In this document: positions 25,786 through 37,760 of the stretch, in pieces
How positions within the stretch are numbered: position 1 is the stretch's first letter
Layout: each line of letters begins with the position of its first letter
Source: Flavihumibacter soli
GTDB lineage: Bacteria > Bacteroidota > Bacteroidia > Sphingobacteriales > Sphingobacteriaceae
Direction: 5' to 3'
NCBI RefSeq assembly: GCF_010692725.1
Contig: NZ_JAAFZB010000092.1
Location: 124,001 to 188,000 of the forward strand
Length of the DNA: 64,000 bases
The notes under the pieces: model-generated
The model's input: only the letters and a program-made list of their open reading frames with translations
Databases searched by the model: none
What the model was told of the DNA's origin: nothing
Program-made: the position numbers and the translations under genes

Positions 25786-28101
25786 TTAGAAAGGATAACC
25801 GATTGCCAGGTTAAACACCAGGTTGTCATGGCGCCAGGTCTTATCAGAAAATTTTATATCATTAAATACCCACCGTTCCTTTTCAGGGAGCCACGGCTTG
25901 CGGAGTGGAAAAGCAAGGTCTGTGCGGAGAATCAGGAATGAGAGGTCGAAACGTAAGCCAAGTCCGGTACCTACAGCCAGCTCGCTTATAAATTCGTTTG
26001 TGAACTTCGCACCCTGCTTAATTTTTTGTGGATCGGGATTATCACGGAAGAGCCAGATATTTCCGGCATCCAAAAACACGGCACCGTGAACTATTCCTGC
26101 CAGCTTGGTTCGGTATTCGGTGTTCAGTTCCAGTTTCAAATCACCAGACTGGTCAGGGAAAAAATCATCACCGCTTACTTCGTCAGGCCGATAGGTTCCT
26201 GGCCCCACTGATCTGGCCCTGAAAGCCCGGATGCTACTGCTTCCGCCAACGAAAAATTGTTTGATATAGGGAAGCTCAAAAGAATTTCCATATGGATAGC
26301 CCACACCAGCGATGATCCGGTTTGCCAGCCAGGAATTGCGGCCCAGTCTATAGTAATACCTGAAATCGCCATCCAGCCGTAGGTATTGAGAGAAACGGGC
26401 ATTAAAGATGGTTGAGGTATCATTGCTGCGATAGTCCGCTCCGGTTGCCAATCCCAATATATTTCCCGCGATATCGAGGTTAGTATTAAAGTAAATATTA
26501 TTCTTCCTTGTGACCTCTGACTGGTCGTTGTAAGTAAAGGAGTAAGTCGAACCAATAACAAACTGTTTCTCAATTGATTTCTCAAGTGTTGGATCATTGG
26601 CTATACTATCTATGTATTCCTGGGTCACATTTGCTGGCTGAACATAATTGACACTAAGCAGGTTCACCTCATGCTCCTTTAATTCATTTTCTTTCCAGTT
26701 GTAGCCTGCCTGTGCTTTGAAAGAATTTAATGAATAGAGTTTTTGCTTGTTGAGAAGTTCAAAACCAAGGGTAAATATAGTCCGTGGAACAAAGCGATCG
26801 GTTGTATTAAAGTCAAAGAGGGGCACGACAAACCTCGGTATAGAAAGAGTAGCCTCTGTCCCTAAACGGTAGGTATTATAACCACGCTGCGTTCCGCTTA
26901 CCTGTATTTCGAATCCACCGTAGCCTCTTATGATGAGCTGTTCGGCTCCGCGGAAAACATTCCGGTTACGCCAGCTCAGGGATAATTCGGACCCGTTATT
27001 ATTGTTCGATTTAGTTGTTCCGAGAAGTTCCCCGCGCAGCGATTTTTTGGGCAAAGGTGTGAGATAATAAAAGGCGTCAAGTGTAGGGGTTTCGGCGCTT
27101 CCTTCGCGTTCGAAACGATTCTTTACGAACTTAAACGAGCCGATGGTTGTTAAGCGATGTAAGGAAAGGTTGTGGTCTTTGCGATTATAAAGCTCACCAC
27201 TATTGAAGAACATCGATCGTTTGAATACGGAGGGTTTGAATATACTGTCTTTGTCGACCACATAGAACCCTTCGAAAAGTACAGCATCCGCCTTCGAGGT
27301 GTCTGGCTCGGTCTGTGCCAGGTTAAAATTAGGATAGATATAGATTTCGCCGATTTTATATGCCTGTCTCGCAATTGCTGGAACCTCGGGTTTTACAGAT
27401 ACAAACAAATCCACTTTATGCTTCCCGATAGTACTGTCAACCTTCACCAGTAAATAATTGGGACCAAAATAGTAGAATCCTTTTTCCTTCAATGAAAAGT
27501 CAATCCGCTCTCGCTCTCCCTTAATTACGTCAAGGTTATATGGCTCGCCAACTTTTAAAAGACTTTTATCAGCCGTCGCAGTAACGGCTCTTTCAAGCTC
27601 AGCACTGTCAGCAGGGAATTTCACCGAACTGATAAGGTATTGCGGGCCCGGGGCCGCGCGATATTCGGCTTTTACTTTCCGGTTCTTTGATGTTGTATCG
27701 CCTGTTAGTACGGCTTGAAAGTAGCCTTTGTTTTCCAGCCTGTTCTGCAAAATTTCCTGGTTCTTATGCAAGTCAAGGGCACTGGCCAGAACCGGGGGTT
27801 CGCCGATCTTATTTTTAAGCCAGTTGCGAAGTCCCTTAGGCTTTTTGGGCGTCCCGGCAATATTATAAGCAAACAGCTTAGGTCTTAATCCAAGAAAAGT
27901 GGAGTTAGGTTTAGGCCGTAACAAGCCATTTAATTCCGCCTTGATGGCTTTTTCTTCATTTTTTTTTAGGCTGTCGCTCTCTATCTTAACTTCAGCCCCG
28001 ATATAAAGACTTTCGCCTTTGGGTAAATATTTAATATTGCTGCAAGCGGCAAAACTGACTAATACGAATATGAATATAAAGTTCCTGTGTCGATTTAACA
28101 T
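25786..28101 (-). CDS. tamL: TamL, BamA/TamA-like outer-membrane lipoprotein
   Basis: 771 residues. A lipoprotein signal ends SFAACSN with Cys20 as the lipidation site. Then come POTRA-like repeats (about residues 40-330: LENKGYFQAVL, LLKVGEPYNL, KEKGFYYFGP) and a C-terminal 16-strand barrel domain (from about 400) with FVGGSSSIRAFRARSVGPG corresponding to the VRGF/Y loop-6 motif, DAGNIW and a C-terminal aromatic residue (GYPF). The lipid anchor distinguishes Bacteroidota TamL from proteobacterial TamA. It acts with the inner-membrane protein TamB, encoded 26 bases upstream, in envelope assembly or lipid transport. The gene order here is tamB then tamL. Confidence 0.92.
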   Translation of the reverse strand: MLNRHRNFIFIFVLVSFAACSNIKYLPKGESLYIGAEVKIESDSLKKNEEKAIKAELNGLLRPKPNSTFLGLRPKLFAYNIAGTPKKPKGLRNWLKNKIGEPPVLASALDLHKNQEILQNRLENKGYFQAVLTGDTTSKNRKVKAEYRAAPGPQYLISSVKFPADSAELERAVTATADKSLLKVGEPYNLDVIKGERERIDFSLKEKGFYYFGPNYLLVKVDSTIGKHKVDLFVSVKPEVPAIARQAYKIGEIYIYPNFNLAQTEPDTSKADAVLFEGFYVVDKDSIFKPSVFKRSMFFNSGELYNRKDHNLSLHRLTTIGSFKFVKNRFEREGSAETPTLDAFYYLTPLPKKSLRGELLGTTKSNNNNGSELSLSWRNRNVFRGAEQLIIRGYGGFEIQVSGTQRGYNTYRLGTEATLSIPRFVVPLFDFNTTDRFVPRTIFTLGFELLNKQKLYSLNSFKAQAGYNWKENELKEHEVNLLSVNYVQPANVTQEYIDSIANDPTLEKSIEKQFVIGSTYSFTYNDQSEVTRKNNIYFNTNLDIAGNILGLATGADYRSNDTSTIFNARFSQYLRLDGDFRYYYRLGRNSWLANRIIAGVGYPYGNSFELPYIKQFFVGGSSSIRAFRARSVGPGTYRPDEVSGDDFFPDQSGDLKLELNTEYRTKLAGIVHGAVFLDAGNIWLFRDNPDPQKIKQGAKFTNEFISELAVGTGLGLRFDLSFLILRTDLAFPLRKPWLPEKERWVFNDIKFSDKTWRHDNLVFNLAIGYPF

Positions 28102-28127
28102 TTAGGCTTCTTGTTTAAAGGATTCTA

Positions 28128-31100
28128 TTAGTTCTCCATATTAAAACTTTGTTTCTGTTCCCGTTTTTCTTGTTTTCGGTTCTCCTTCTCAGTTTTTCTG
28201 CGCTGCCTTTCTTCTTCAGGTTTACGCGCCAGTATTTCCCTGAAATGATTATAGTCCAGCGTGAATATGAAGCCCAGCCCGGTTTCGATAAGGTACCCTT
28301 CCACCTCAGCCTCATATTCGTTTTTACGGTATCCTCGTAACATGTAGCGACCATCTCTTGAGAGCTGATAATCCAGGGCTATGTTACCGGCTACATTACT
28401 ACTCTTGCTTTGATTAGTGTTTCTTGGGCCCTCGAGCTCAAAATCACTTCCCACACTTACTTTCAGCCTGTCATTTAACAGCTGTTTAGACACACCAACA
28501 TTCAGGTCAGTACGGTTTTGCAGCGAGCCGCTTGTATAGTCTTCGCTGGATACTAAGTCAAAGTTCAGATCAACGCCTGCAATCAGGTTTTCCGTCAGGT
28601 TATTAAGCTGTTCAGATAATATCTTACTGACGCTGCTACGTGCGATCGATTCCACTCCGCCTCCACCTGCGCCGCTTTCAAATGGGTTTTCAGCTACAAA
28701 CCTGTTTAGCAGGATAAGGGCAAACACCTGTTTGTTTAATTCAGATGGCTCCGCTCTAAGCTGGGTTAACTGTGATTGCACATTATCGACTACATCACGC
28801 GCCACATTATAGTTTCGGTTAGGAAGACTTATGTCGAAAGTTATATCGGGTTTCATCAGCTCACCTTTCATATTAAGCGCTACCTGGAACGGCAGTTTTT
28901 GCTTATAGCGGTTAAGTGTGGATGGTGATTCGGATAGCTGGCTTTCTACGAGATCGTAAGGGGCGGTGTTGGCTACATAAACGGCGGTCACATCGACATC
29001 TGCAGATGTCGGTTCTCCCTGCCAGTTGATCGTACTGCCACGTTCGATCTCAAAGCGTCGCTTCAGGAAATTAAAAGACAACTCGTAAGCACCTTTAACC
29101 GCGGCAAAGTTACCGGTGAGGTTCGTTTTTCCGCTGGGGTCAATACCTGCGGTTAGCTCCGCCTCACCCTGCAATTCCAGGAAATCGCCGTTACCTTCAT
29201 CGATTATGATATTGAAAATGGCATTGGAATCCACTTCTATGTTTACTGCGACATCCATTCCCTTGAAAGGAGTTGTGTTTAAGGTATCCAGGCCAGACGT
29301 CAGGGCAGTTAAGCTCTTGGGATCATCCATGTCAACAAACTGGACTATACCCTCCCTTTCAACGACACCGGGATCACTTTGTGGAAGTACGAATGTGAAA
29401 TCTGTTCCCTTGTTGATTTTTAAGCCGCCGTCGATCACCGGGTTATTCATATCGCCACGGATCCGTAGATCACTGTTTAAAAATACGGTACCATAAAAAA
29501 GATCATTGTCTTTTTTGGTGCTACTCAGTACCTTGAAGTTGTCTGTGTTAACATCGAGGTTAAAACGGTAATCCAGGTAATTGGAAGTGAGTACAGTTCC
29601 GTCAACTACTGCGTCATTGCCTATAGAATCTGTTAGGGTGAACTTATCGAAACTTATTCCTTCGGATGTAAAGCTTATTTTTTCCTGTTCTATCCTGTAA
29701 TAGGAGTTAAGCATAGCGACATTAAATGCGGCGGCGTTGAAATTAAGATCACCGCGTATTGCCGGATTATCCGGAGTGCCCGTAATATTTAACCTGCCAT
29801 TTATATTTCCTGAAGCATCCTTCATGTTACCCATTGTCAGCCCTTCTATGGAAGCCAGATTCAGATTGTTTACATCGAGATCAAAATCAAAGCTGCTCTT
29901 GTTCTCCGGCCTTACAAAATATTCTCCGTCCAACCTGATGTCGTTTCCCTTGCCGGTTATAATCACGTTCGCAGCGTAGGTATTCGCTTCACGATTATTG
30001 ACTTTTAAATTAATATCACCTACAGTATCTGCACGAAAGGTGAAATCCTTTATTGTGAGATCTCCGACAACTGTAGGGCTGCTTGCCAGGTTACTGACCA
30101 GCACGTTTCCGTTGATGGTTCCATCTGCCAGGAGCGAGTCCTGTTCAGCTATGGCTGTTAAAGTTCCGATCCGGAAGTTTGTAAAGTCCAGGCTCATGGG
30201 GGCGTTAGGCTGCTGCGGGTTGCTGTTAACGGCGATAGTCTGACCGCTTCGGGAAAGACTGAAGTTGCTGGCTAATATACCCTCTGGGCCGAACTCAATG
30301 AAGTTGCCTGGTGCAACTGTCCACTGATGATAGTTCAGCATAAGTCCCCCGGTCCTGAAGCTAAACTGGTACTGCTGTCCTTTTATGGCAAACAGACCAG
30401 CTAGGCTGTATTTATCTTTTTCAGCTGCATCTTTTACATTTAAATTGATGTCCAGCTGATTATTCTGCACCCGGCCGTTAATGCTCGTTTTGTTAACGTT
30501 TATTGCCGATGTGGTAATCTTATCAAGTGAAACGTTGTAAAGAAGAGCTTCGGAACCGCTGTTGATATCCATTTTCAGATTTGAGGTAGTGTTGCCGGCA
30601 TAGACGACATTTGGTGCGGTTCCCTTCAGCGTTAATCCGCCCGCCTCACTATTAAACGATCCCTGGATATTGACAGGCTCGAGTGTAGTCAACAACGGAA
30701 CTAGTTCCTGAAGTACAGGTCGGTGCTGTATATCGACGGCGAAGTTAAAATTCTGCGGTTTACTGACAGGTAAGGGACGGCCGTCTCCAATCTTAAAGTA
30801 TTTATTTATTTCATTAGTTATCCCATTCCTGACTTCCGTCAGGTTATAATTTCCTGTCAGATTCGCAGATATGAACTCGGATCGTATGCGAAGATCCTTT
30901 TCGTCGCCGTTAACAGTTGCATTGACATTGATGCTGTCCAGCTGGTACCGCCGGCCATTGCTGGCAATCAGCAAATTGCTGGCTTCTATACTCCCTATCA
31001 ATCTATCAGGGTTGGTCGATGGCATATTGGCCACTATTTTGCCACGAAAACGAAGGTCAGATCCATAAAGGTTTAACTTCTGCAAATTCATGCTGTCAAC

Positions 31101-33215
31101 ATCAAGCGTCAGGTTTACAGCAGGGAATTCATTCCTGATGTTCGCATCTAGATCCAGGTTAAAACGTAAATTCCGGTCAGCCATCCGGGCGATAGCTTTC
31201 ACATTTTGCTTTCTAATATTGCCGTTTACAGTTAGGTTTCTATAGGTATACCCCTTTAACTCAGCGCTGCTTGCCACGGCGCTAAATCTTGCTGACATGG
31301 ATTTTGGATCGAGGCCTGTGCCATTGACCTTTGCCCGGGCATTTATTCTGCCCATTAGTGAATCCTGTTTTAAGAGACGGCCGGCGTTAAAATTTATGAG
31401 CTCCACTGTTCCGTTAAATTTTTCTGAGCCCTTATGACTTCCTGAACTCATACCCCCGGTTGCTTTAGCAGTGCCATAGTCTGAACGCAAAAGAAGGTTT
31501 GTAGTAAAGTCACTCATTCCACCGTTGAAGGTGCCGGATAGGTTAAAGTTTTTCGGAAGGCGAATATTAGTCGGTATCATTCCCGGTGATAGTAAGCTGG
31601 CGAGATCTGCACTTCCGGAATTGAACTCCCGGAGCTTGATATTAAAAGTGGCTTTATTCATATCCGGCAAGCCGGTAATGCGACCAGAAGCAGCGATTCT
31701 TGTATTGCCTAGCCCGGAAATCTCCATCTGCGGAATGTTGAGATCTGAAACGCTTCCTGAAACACTTGCATTGATGTTCAGAATTGCATTCGGACTTCGC
31801 TTAAAAGGATCCATTCCAGCCATCTGAGGAGCTAGTAACAGAATATCTCTGAAGCTTAGCCGGCTCTTGATCAGGTTAGCGTTAACTTTGATGAGCCCGG
31901 GGTTTTTGGTGATAGCTTCGAGCGAGGGGTAGCTGATGCTCACATAGTCGCGTAATATTGTTCCGGGTGTTTTGATATATAGATCTTCGAGGGTTGCACC
32001 CTGATCTGTGTATCTAAAATTAGTCCTGAGTTCGTCTAATTTGAAGCCGCTCTTATCGTGAAAGTTGGCATTGGCGATATCTCCGGAAATACTGTCAAGA
32101 CTATAAAAGAACCTGGATGACTGCAAATTAAAATCGCTTAGCGCCATATGTCCATAATCAATTCCACGCTTTTGAACAGGCATATTAAAATCATCGAACA
32201 TCAGCTTATTGTTACGAAGATCCAGGCTGCTAACAGTTACCTTCCAGTTGTTATTGAGCTGGGCTTCTACTTCCTGTCCTACTTCTTCGACTGCAACCTG
32301 CGCCTGTGGGCTTTTACCCAAAGCGATAATAGAACTCGAATTTTCGAGGCTGATGTTCTTGAATGCAATTTTTTGATTTTTCAGGTCAATAAGGTCGAAT
32401 TCAGCCAGTAACTTGTCAAAGTTCACTTTGGATTTAATCGAAGACACCGTGTTCTGGTAATCAATGTTTATTCGTGAAAGGTCAATTGTTCCTAGTTTCA
32501 GGTCCATGTTGAGAGGCTCATTGCTGTCTGCTTCAATTTTAGCTGCACTCTCATTTTTTAGCGGCGGTTCACTTTGAATGATCTTAGCGTTTACATTTTG
32601 CACCACCACCCTGGGAACCGAAAACTTCATTTTATCAAGGTCAAATTCCTGGATGCGCGTATCGAAGTGACCAAGAGCAAATGAGACATCGTTAGATGTT
32701 ACTGCGTCTTTAAAATCAATTCTGATCCTGTCAAGATTAATCTTGTCAATGGAAAACTTCATAGCTGCGGAACTGTCAGCAGGCGGCGCTGCCTGTTTTT
32801 GTTCACCCATGAAGGCGTTAATGATATAGTCAAAGTTGAAGGTGCTGTCAGGCATTGTGCGATTGACATTGGCACGTATGCCCCGCAGATCGATTTCATT
32901 GATCTCAACCTGATTGCTTAGGAGTTTCAGAAGACTTATATCAACTTTCAGCGTATCGCCCGCCAGTAGGGTATCCCGGTTTTGGTCTTCGAAGTAAATA
33001 TCTTCAAGAACTAAAAGCTTTGGCAGATCAAGGCTTAATTTATTGATCTCAACTTTAGTTTTGATCTTGTTTTCGAGAAAACTGACGACTTTTTTACGTG
33101 CGAAGTTCTGTACCGCCGGAACCTGTATAAGTAAGTATGAAAGGAGAACCAATCCAATAATAACACCAACAATCCACAGAACAATTTTTAAAGCTATACG
33201 TCCGGTTCGTTTCAA
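28128..33215 (-). CDS. tamB: Translocation and assembly module protein TamB (DUF490)
   Basis: 1695 residues, starting at a TTG codon. A single N-terminal membrane helix (about residues 8-30, KIVLWIVGVIIGLVLLSYLL) anchors a long, beta-rich periplasmic region of AsmA-like repeats. The C-terminal DUF490 domain is recognisable by IDPSGKTNLTGNF, AVKGAYELSFNFLKRRFEIE, the FEIERGSTINWQGEP region and SEQLNNLTENLIAGVDLNF. The last ~40 residues are charged (EERQRRKTEKENRKQEK). TamB-type proteins form a hydrophobic groove spanning the periplasm and are linked to phospholipid or barrel-protein delivery to the outer membrane. It is followed by tamL after 26 bases, so they are co-transcribed. Confidence 0.93.
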   Translation of the reverse strand: MKRTGRIALKIVLWIVGVIIGLVLLSYLLIQVPAVQNFARKKVVSFLENKIKTKVEINKLSLDLPKLLVLEDIYFEDQNRDTLLAGDTLKVDISLLKLLSNQVEINEIDLRGIRANVNRTMPDSTFNFDYIINAFMGEQKQAAPPADSSAAMKFSIDKINLDRIRIDFKDAVTSNDVSFALGHFDTRIQEFDLDKMKFSVPRVVVQNVNAKIIQSEPPLKNESAAKIEADSNEPLNMDLKLGTIDLSRINIDYQNTVSSIKSKVNFDKLLAEFDLIDLKNQKIAFKNISLENSSSIIALGKSPQAQVAVEEVGQEVEAQLNNNWKVTVSSLDLRNNKLMFDDFNMPVQKRGIDYGHMALSDFNLQSSRFFYSLDSISGDIANANFHDKSGFKLDELRTNFRYTDQGATLEDLYIKTPGTILRDYVSISYPSLEAITKNPGLIKVNANLIKSRLSFRDILLLAPQMAGMDPFKRSPNAILNINASVSGSVSDLNIPQMEISGLGNTRIAASGRITGLPDMNKATFNIKLREFNSGSADLASLLSPGMIPTNIRLPKNFNLSGTFNGGMSDFTTNLLLRSDYGTAKATGGMSSGSHKGSEKFNGTVELINFNAGRLLKQDSLMGRINARAKVNGTGLDPKSMSARFSAVASSAELKGYTYRNLTVNGNIRKQNVKAIARMADRNLRFNLDLDANIRNEFPAVNLTLDVDSMNLQKLNLYGSDLRFRGKIVANMPSTNPDRLIGSIEASNLLIASNGRRYQLDSINVNATVNGDEKDLRIRSEFISANLTGNYNLTEVRNGITNEINKYFKIGDGRPLPVSKPQNFNFAVDIQHRPVLQELVPLLTTLEPVNIQGSFNSEAGGLTLKGTAPNVVYAGNTTSNLKMDINSGSEALLYNVSLDKITTSAINVNKTSINGRVQNNQLDINLNVKDAAEKDKYSLAGLFAIKGQQYQFSFRTGGLMLNYHQWTVAPGNFIEFGPEGILASNFSLSRSGQTIAVNSNPQQPNAPMSLDFTNFRIGTLTAIAEQDSLLADGTINGNVLVSNLASSPTVVGDLTIKDFTFRADTVGDINLKVNNREANTYAANVIITGKGNDIRLDGEYFVRPENKSSFDFDLDVNNLNLASIEGLTMGNMKDASGNINGRLNITGTPDNPAIRGDLNFNAAAFNVAMLNSYYRIEQEKISFTSEGISFDKFTLTDSIGNDAVVDGTVLTSNYLDYRFNLDVNTDNFKVLSSTKKDNDLFYGTVFLNSDLRIRGDMNNPVIDGGLKINKGTDFTFVLPQSDPGVVEREGIVQFVDMDDPKSLTALTSGLDTLNTTPFKGMDVAVNIEVDSNAIFNIIIDEGNGDFLELQGEAELTAGIDPSGKTNLTGNFAAVKGAYELSFNFLKRRFEIERGSTINWQGEPTSADVDVTAVYVANTAPYDLVESQLSESPSTLNRYKQKLPFQVALNMKGELMKPDITFDISLPNRNYNVARDVVDNVQSQLTQLRAEPSELNKQVFALILLNRFVAENPFESGAGGGGVESIARSSVSKILSEQLNNLTENLIAGVDLNFDLVSSEDYTSGSLQNRTDLNVGVSKQLLNDRLKVSVGSDFELEGPRNTNQSKSSNVAGNIALDYQLSRDGRYMLRGYRKNEYEAEVEGYLIETGLGFIFTLDYNHFREILARKPEEERQRRKTEKENRKQEKREQKQSFNMEN

Positions 33216-33337
33216 GAGATCTACCTATTTCCTCATATAAAAGAAAAAGCAGTCAAAATGTTTTGGCTTAACCAAACTGATTGGAAGGAAGTGTGAAATC
33301 GTCGTTTATATAGTAAACTGGGGTTAAGAGGGCGGAG

Positions 33338-33378
33338 AAAAAAAGATAGAGCCGGCAACCACATGTGGCCCCGGCTCT
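33338..33378 (-). terminator. Terminator after the GH97 gene
   Basis: On the minus strand AGAGCCGG pairs with CCGGCTCT around a loop containing CCACATGTGG, and a T-rich tract (TATCTTTTTTT) follows. It lies 39 bases downstream of the GH97 stop and separates it from tamB. Confidence 0.8.
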
Positions 33379-33416
33379 AAATGGTAACAAGTTTTCAAGA
33401 TTCTAAGGGCAGGCTA

Positions 33417-35540
<2,124 letters not shown>

Positions 35541-35548
35541 TTAGGTGA

Positions 35549-36304
35549 TTATTTAATTGACTGAAGCCAGGCATGGGCCATTAATTTCGCACCCGCAACG
35601 CTGGGGTGTACGCCATCAGGCGCCCAGTATTCGACGGGAGCATGCTCCAATGCTTTGTCAAAGACTTTCTGATAGGGCACAAAAGCGGCATTAAATTCAT
35701 CAGCCAGTTCTTTAGCAGCGTGTTGATATTCATAAAAGGCCGGAAACCATGTTTTATCAACGGCCGTTCCCAATAATGCAAATGGTTCTCCGATGATCAG
35801 CTTTACGTCAGGTAGTTTATCTTTTGTGCGCTGAAGCAAAGTCCTGTAATCCGTCCGGTAGGTTTCCAAAGTTCCCTTGTAGCCGAATTTCACGAGATGC
35901 CAGTAATCGTTAACACCCACAAGGATGCTTAGAATATCTGGTTTTAAACTTATCGCATCGTTTTCCCATAATTCTGCCAGCTGGTAAACCTTATTACCGC
36001 TGATTCCCCGGTTGTGTATCTGAAGCTTTTTATCCGGGTTCCTGAAAAGCAATTCTGAAGCTGCCAGGAAGGCATAACCTCCTCCGAGGGCACCCTGATC
36101 ATTAATCTTCGGATTGTTTCTGTTTCGCCCTGCATCGGTAATAGAATCGCCCTGGAACAGGATTACATTCCCAGGAGTTAGATTCACTTTCTGCGACTTT
36201 TCAGTAACGGCTGACAATGCCAAGTCCGGAATGGCCATCGCGGCGAGGCTTCCCAGGGCAATCTTATTAATAAACGATCTTCGGCCAGGTTGAGTAGTTT
36301 TCAT
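35549..36304 (-). CDS. SGNH/GDSL-type hydrolase with Tat-like signal
   Basis: 251 residues. The N-terminus, QPGRRSFINKIALGSLAAMA, has the twin-arginine RRxF(L/I)xK pattern, so export by the Tat system is likely. The SGNH blocks are clear: block I GDSIT with nucleophile Ser54, block II Gly in the GGGYAF region, block III GVNDYW (Asn), and block V DGVHP with Asp230 and His233. Such enzymes deacylate esters, often acetyl or acyl groups on sugars. It lies 20 bases upstream of GH97, which suggests it strips acyl groups from a substrate that GH97 then hydrolyses; this is inference. Confidence 0.92.
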   Translation of the reverse strand: MKTTQPGRRSFINKIALGSLAAMAIPDLALSAVTEKSQKVNLTPGNVILFQGDSITDAGRNRNNPKINDQGALGGGYAFLAASELLFRNPDKKLQIHNRGISGNKVYQLAELWENDAISLKPDILSILVGVNDYWHLVKFGYKGTLETYRTDYRTLLQRTKDKLPDVKLIIGEPFALLGTAVDKTWFPAFYEYQHAAKELADEFNAAFVPYQKVFDKALEHAPVEYWAPDGVHPSVAGAKLMAHAWLQSIK

Positions 36305-36381
36305 GGCCTAAGATAACTGAAAAAATAAAGAAGAATAATCGGACTTCGCTTTTTAACCATTCAATTTTAGAAGTGGATGAA

Positions 36382-36741
36382 TTAGTTCTTTGTAATGGTT
36401 AGTTCAACATTGTTGGTACCTTTCACTTTCATAGTCAGCGGGTCAGAGTCCTTCACAAACTGACCGGAGTACTTAACGCCGGCTTCGTTACCTTCGGTAA
36501 AGGTAAACTCGACGTTGTAGCTGTTGAATGTACCTTCAAACTTGTTAACATCATCCTCATCACCAATGAAATCGCCTTTGCTAACGTTTGTCGCCGACGG
36601 CAGAAATTGAAATGTTGTTGCGCGAGAACTGGTCCATAAATTTGAGAAGTTGGGGATGAAAAATCCACCTCCGCCATCTCCGCCACAACCTGTCATCAGT
36701 ATGAATAAAAGGCATAGCTTAATAAGAAATCTTGTTTTCAT
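36382..36741 (-). CDS. Small putative lipoprotein
   Basis: 119 residues from the ATG at 36741; a TTG start 13 codons earlier would spoil the signal sequence. MKTRFLIKLCLLFILMTGCGGDGGGG is a clear lipoprotein signal in outline, with Cys19 in the lipobox MTGC, followed by a glycine-rich linker. The mature part, about 95 residues, looks all-beta (YNVEFTFTEGNEAG, MKVKGTNNVELTITK). No family is recognised. It lies 43 bases downstream of the 322-residue secreted protein and may form an operon with it and the membrane protein before it. Confidence 0.75.
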   Translation of the reverse strand: MKTRFLIKLCLLFILMTGCGGDGGGGFFIPNFSNLWTSSRATTFQFLPSATNVSKGDFIGDEDDVNKFEGTFNSYNVEFTFTEGNEAGVKYSGQFVKDSDPLTMKVKGTNNVELTITKN

Positions 36742-36784
36742 AATATGTATTTTGAATAGGTGTGAGACTTGCGTTGACAAGTTG

Positions 36785-37753
36785 TTAATTTTGAACCGCT
36801 ACATTGTTGTTTAGTAAAGTGTTGAAGCTTGCCACCCGTTCTCCGAGAATATTCAGGCGCCTGGAAAGCGATGCAGAATGGCTAGCTATATCGTCGGCCA
36901 GCGCCTTTCCTAACTCACGTTTTCGGCTTTTGTTAGGTTCCTCGCTGTATTGATAAAATCGGTCTATGAAGGCATAGTTTATTTCCAGAAGGTAAGGTTT
37001 ATGTATTTCTTCGATTGAAAAGTCAAGCAGGTTCGAAAATTTCAACGACAACTCTTTGCTATTCCAATAAGTGTTTATAGCCTGCTCATATGTGCTCTTG
37101 TTGCCGTTCATCAACTCAAAAATATCGTTATAGCTATAGATTGCATCTCCGAACTGCTTGAAAGCGCCGGTATTGTCAAGTGAATTTTTCAGCGCAAGAA
37201 ATGCATCATTGGCGTCCCTGGCTTCATTCAGATATTGATTTAATGCACTGGATATCAGCGGGAGAAACTCCATTCTACCCTTTGAAAGAGCTTTGTCATC
37301 TATCTTTTCTTTCGTACTTAGTAACCGTACTATTGAGTCATATCCCCGCCTGCTCTCTTCCTGTAGCTTTTTAACGAGCCTGGCATCCGAACTTGCGCTT
37401 ACACGGGCTATTTCTCTTACAGCCAGTTTAACTGGATCGGGTCCTGGTTTTGACACATAGATATCGACAAATTCGGAATTGTTCTTAGGCAGGTTTGCTC
37501 TGCCTTCCATCGGATAATCAATGGTGTAAACCTTCGGATTAACGCTTCCGATGTTTGCGAATGTGATCTGGTTCGGAATACTTAAGCTGATAATACCCTG
37601 CGGATCTGTAGTCAACTGTTGACCATTTATCAAAAAGGGACTGCTCGCTAAAGCGCTGTAATTCGAATAGCGAATACGAAACTTGTAGTTTGTTGTCTGA
37701 GCTGATGCCTGGACCAGCAGTATACTTAATAGAAAAGTCAGGTACCTGCTCAT
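36785..37753 (-). CDS. Secreted protein of unknown function
   Basis: 322 residues with a signal peptide (MSRYLTFLLSILLVQASA). The first ~95 residues after it resemble a beta-sandwich domain (FRIRYSNYSALASSPFLING ... ITFANIG in outline), and the rest is strongly helical (KLQEESRRGYDSIVRLLSTK, LNQYLNEARDANDAFLALK), perhaps coiled coil. No enzyme motif is visible. It follows the three-helix membrane protein after 7 bases and precedes the lipoprotein, so the three probably form one envelope unit. I do not recognise the family. Confidence 0.75.
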   Translation of the reverse strand: MSRYLTFLLSILLVQASAQTTNYKFRIRYSNYSALASSPFLINGQQLTTDPQGIISLSIPNQITFANIGSVNPKVYTIDYPMEGRANLPKNNSEFVDIYVSKPGPDPVKLAVREIARVSASSDARLVKKLQEESRRGYDSIVRLLSTKEKIDDKALSKGRMEFLPLISSALNQYLNEARDANDAFLALKNSLDNTGAFKQFGDAIYSYNDIFELMNGNKSTYEQAINTYWNSKELSLKFSNLLDFSIEEIHKPYLLEINYAFIDRFYQYSEEPNKSRKRELGKALADDIASHSASLSRRLNILGERVASFNTLLNNNVAVQN

Positions 37754-37760
37754 AATCCGA

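Noticed and set aside
25680-25829. Longer start for the nucleotidyltransferase-fold gene
   Set aside because: It overlaps the end of tamL and adds sequence without domain character; the ATG at 25679 begins the winged-helix part.
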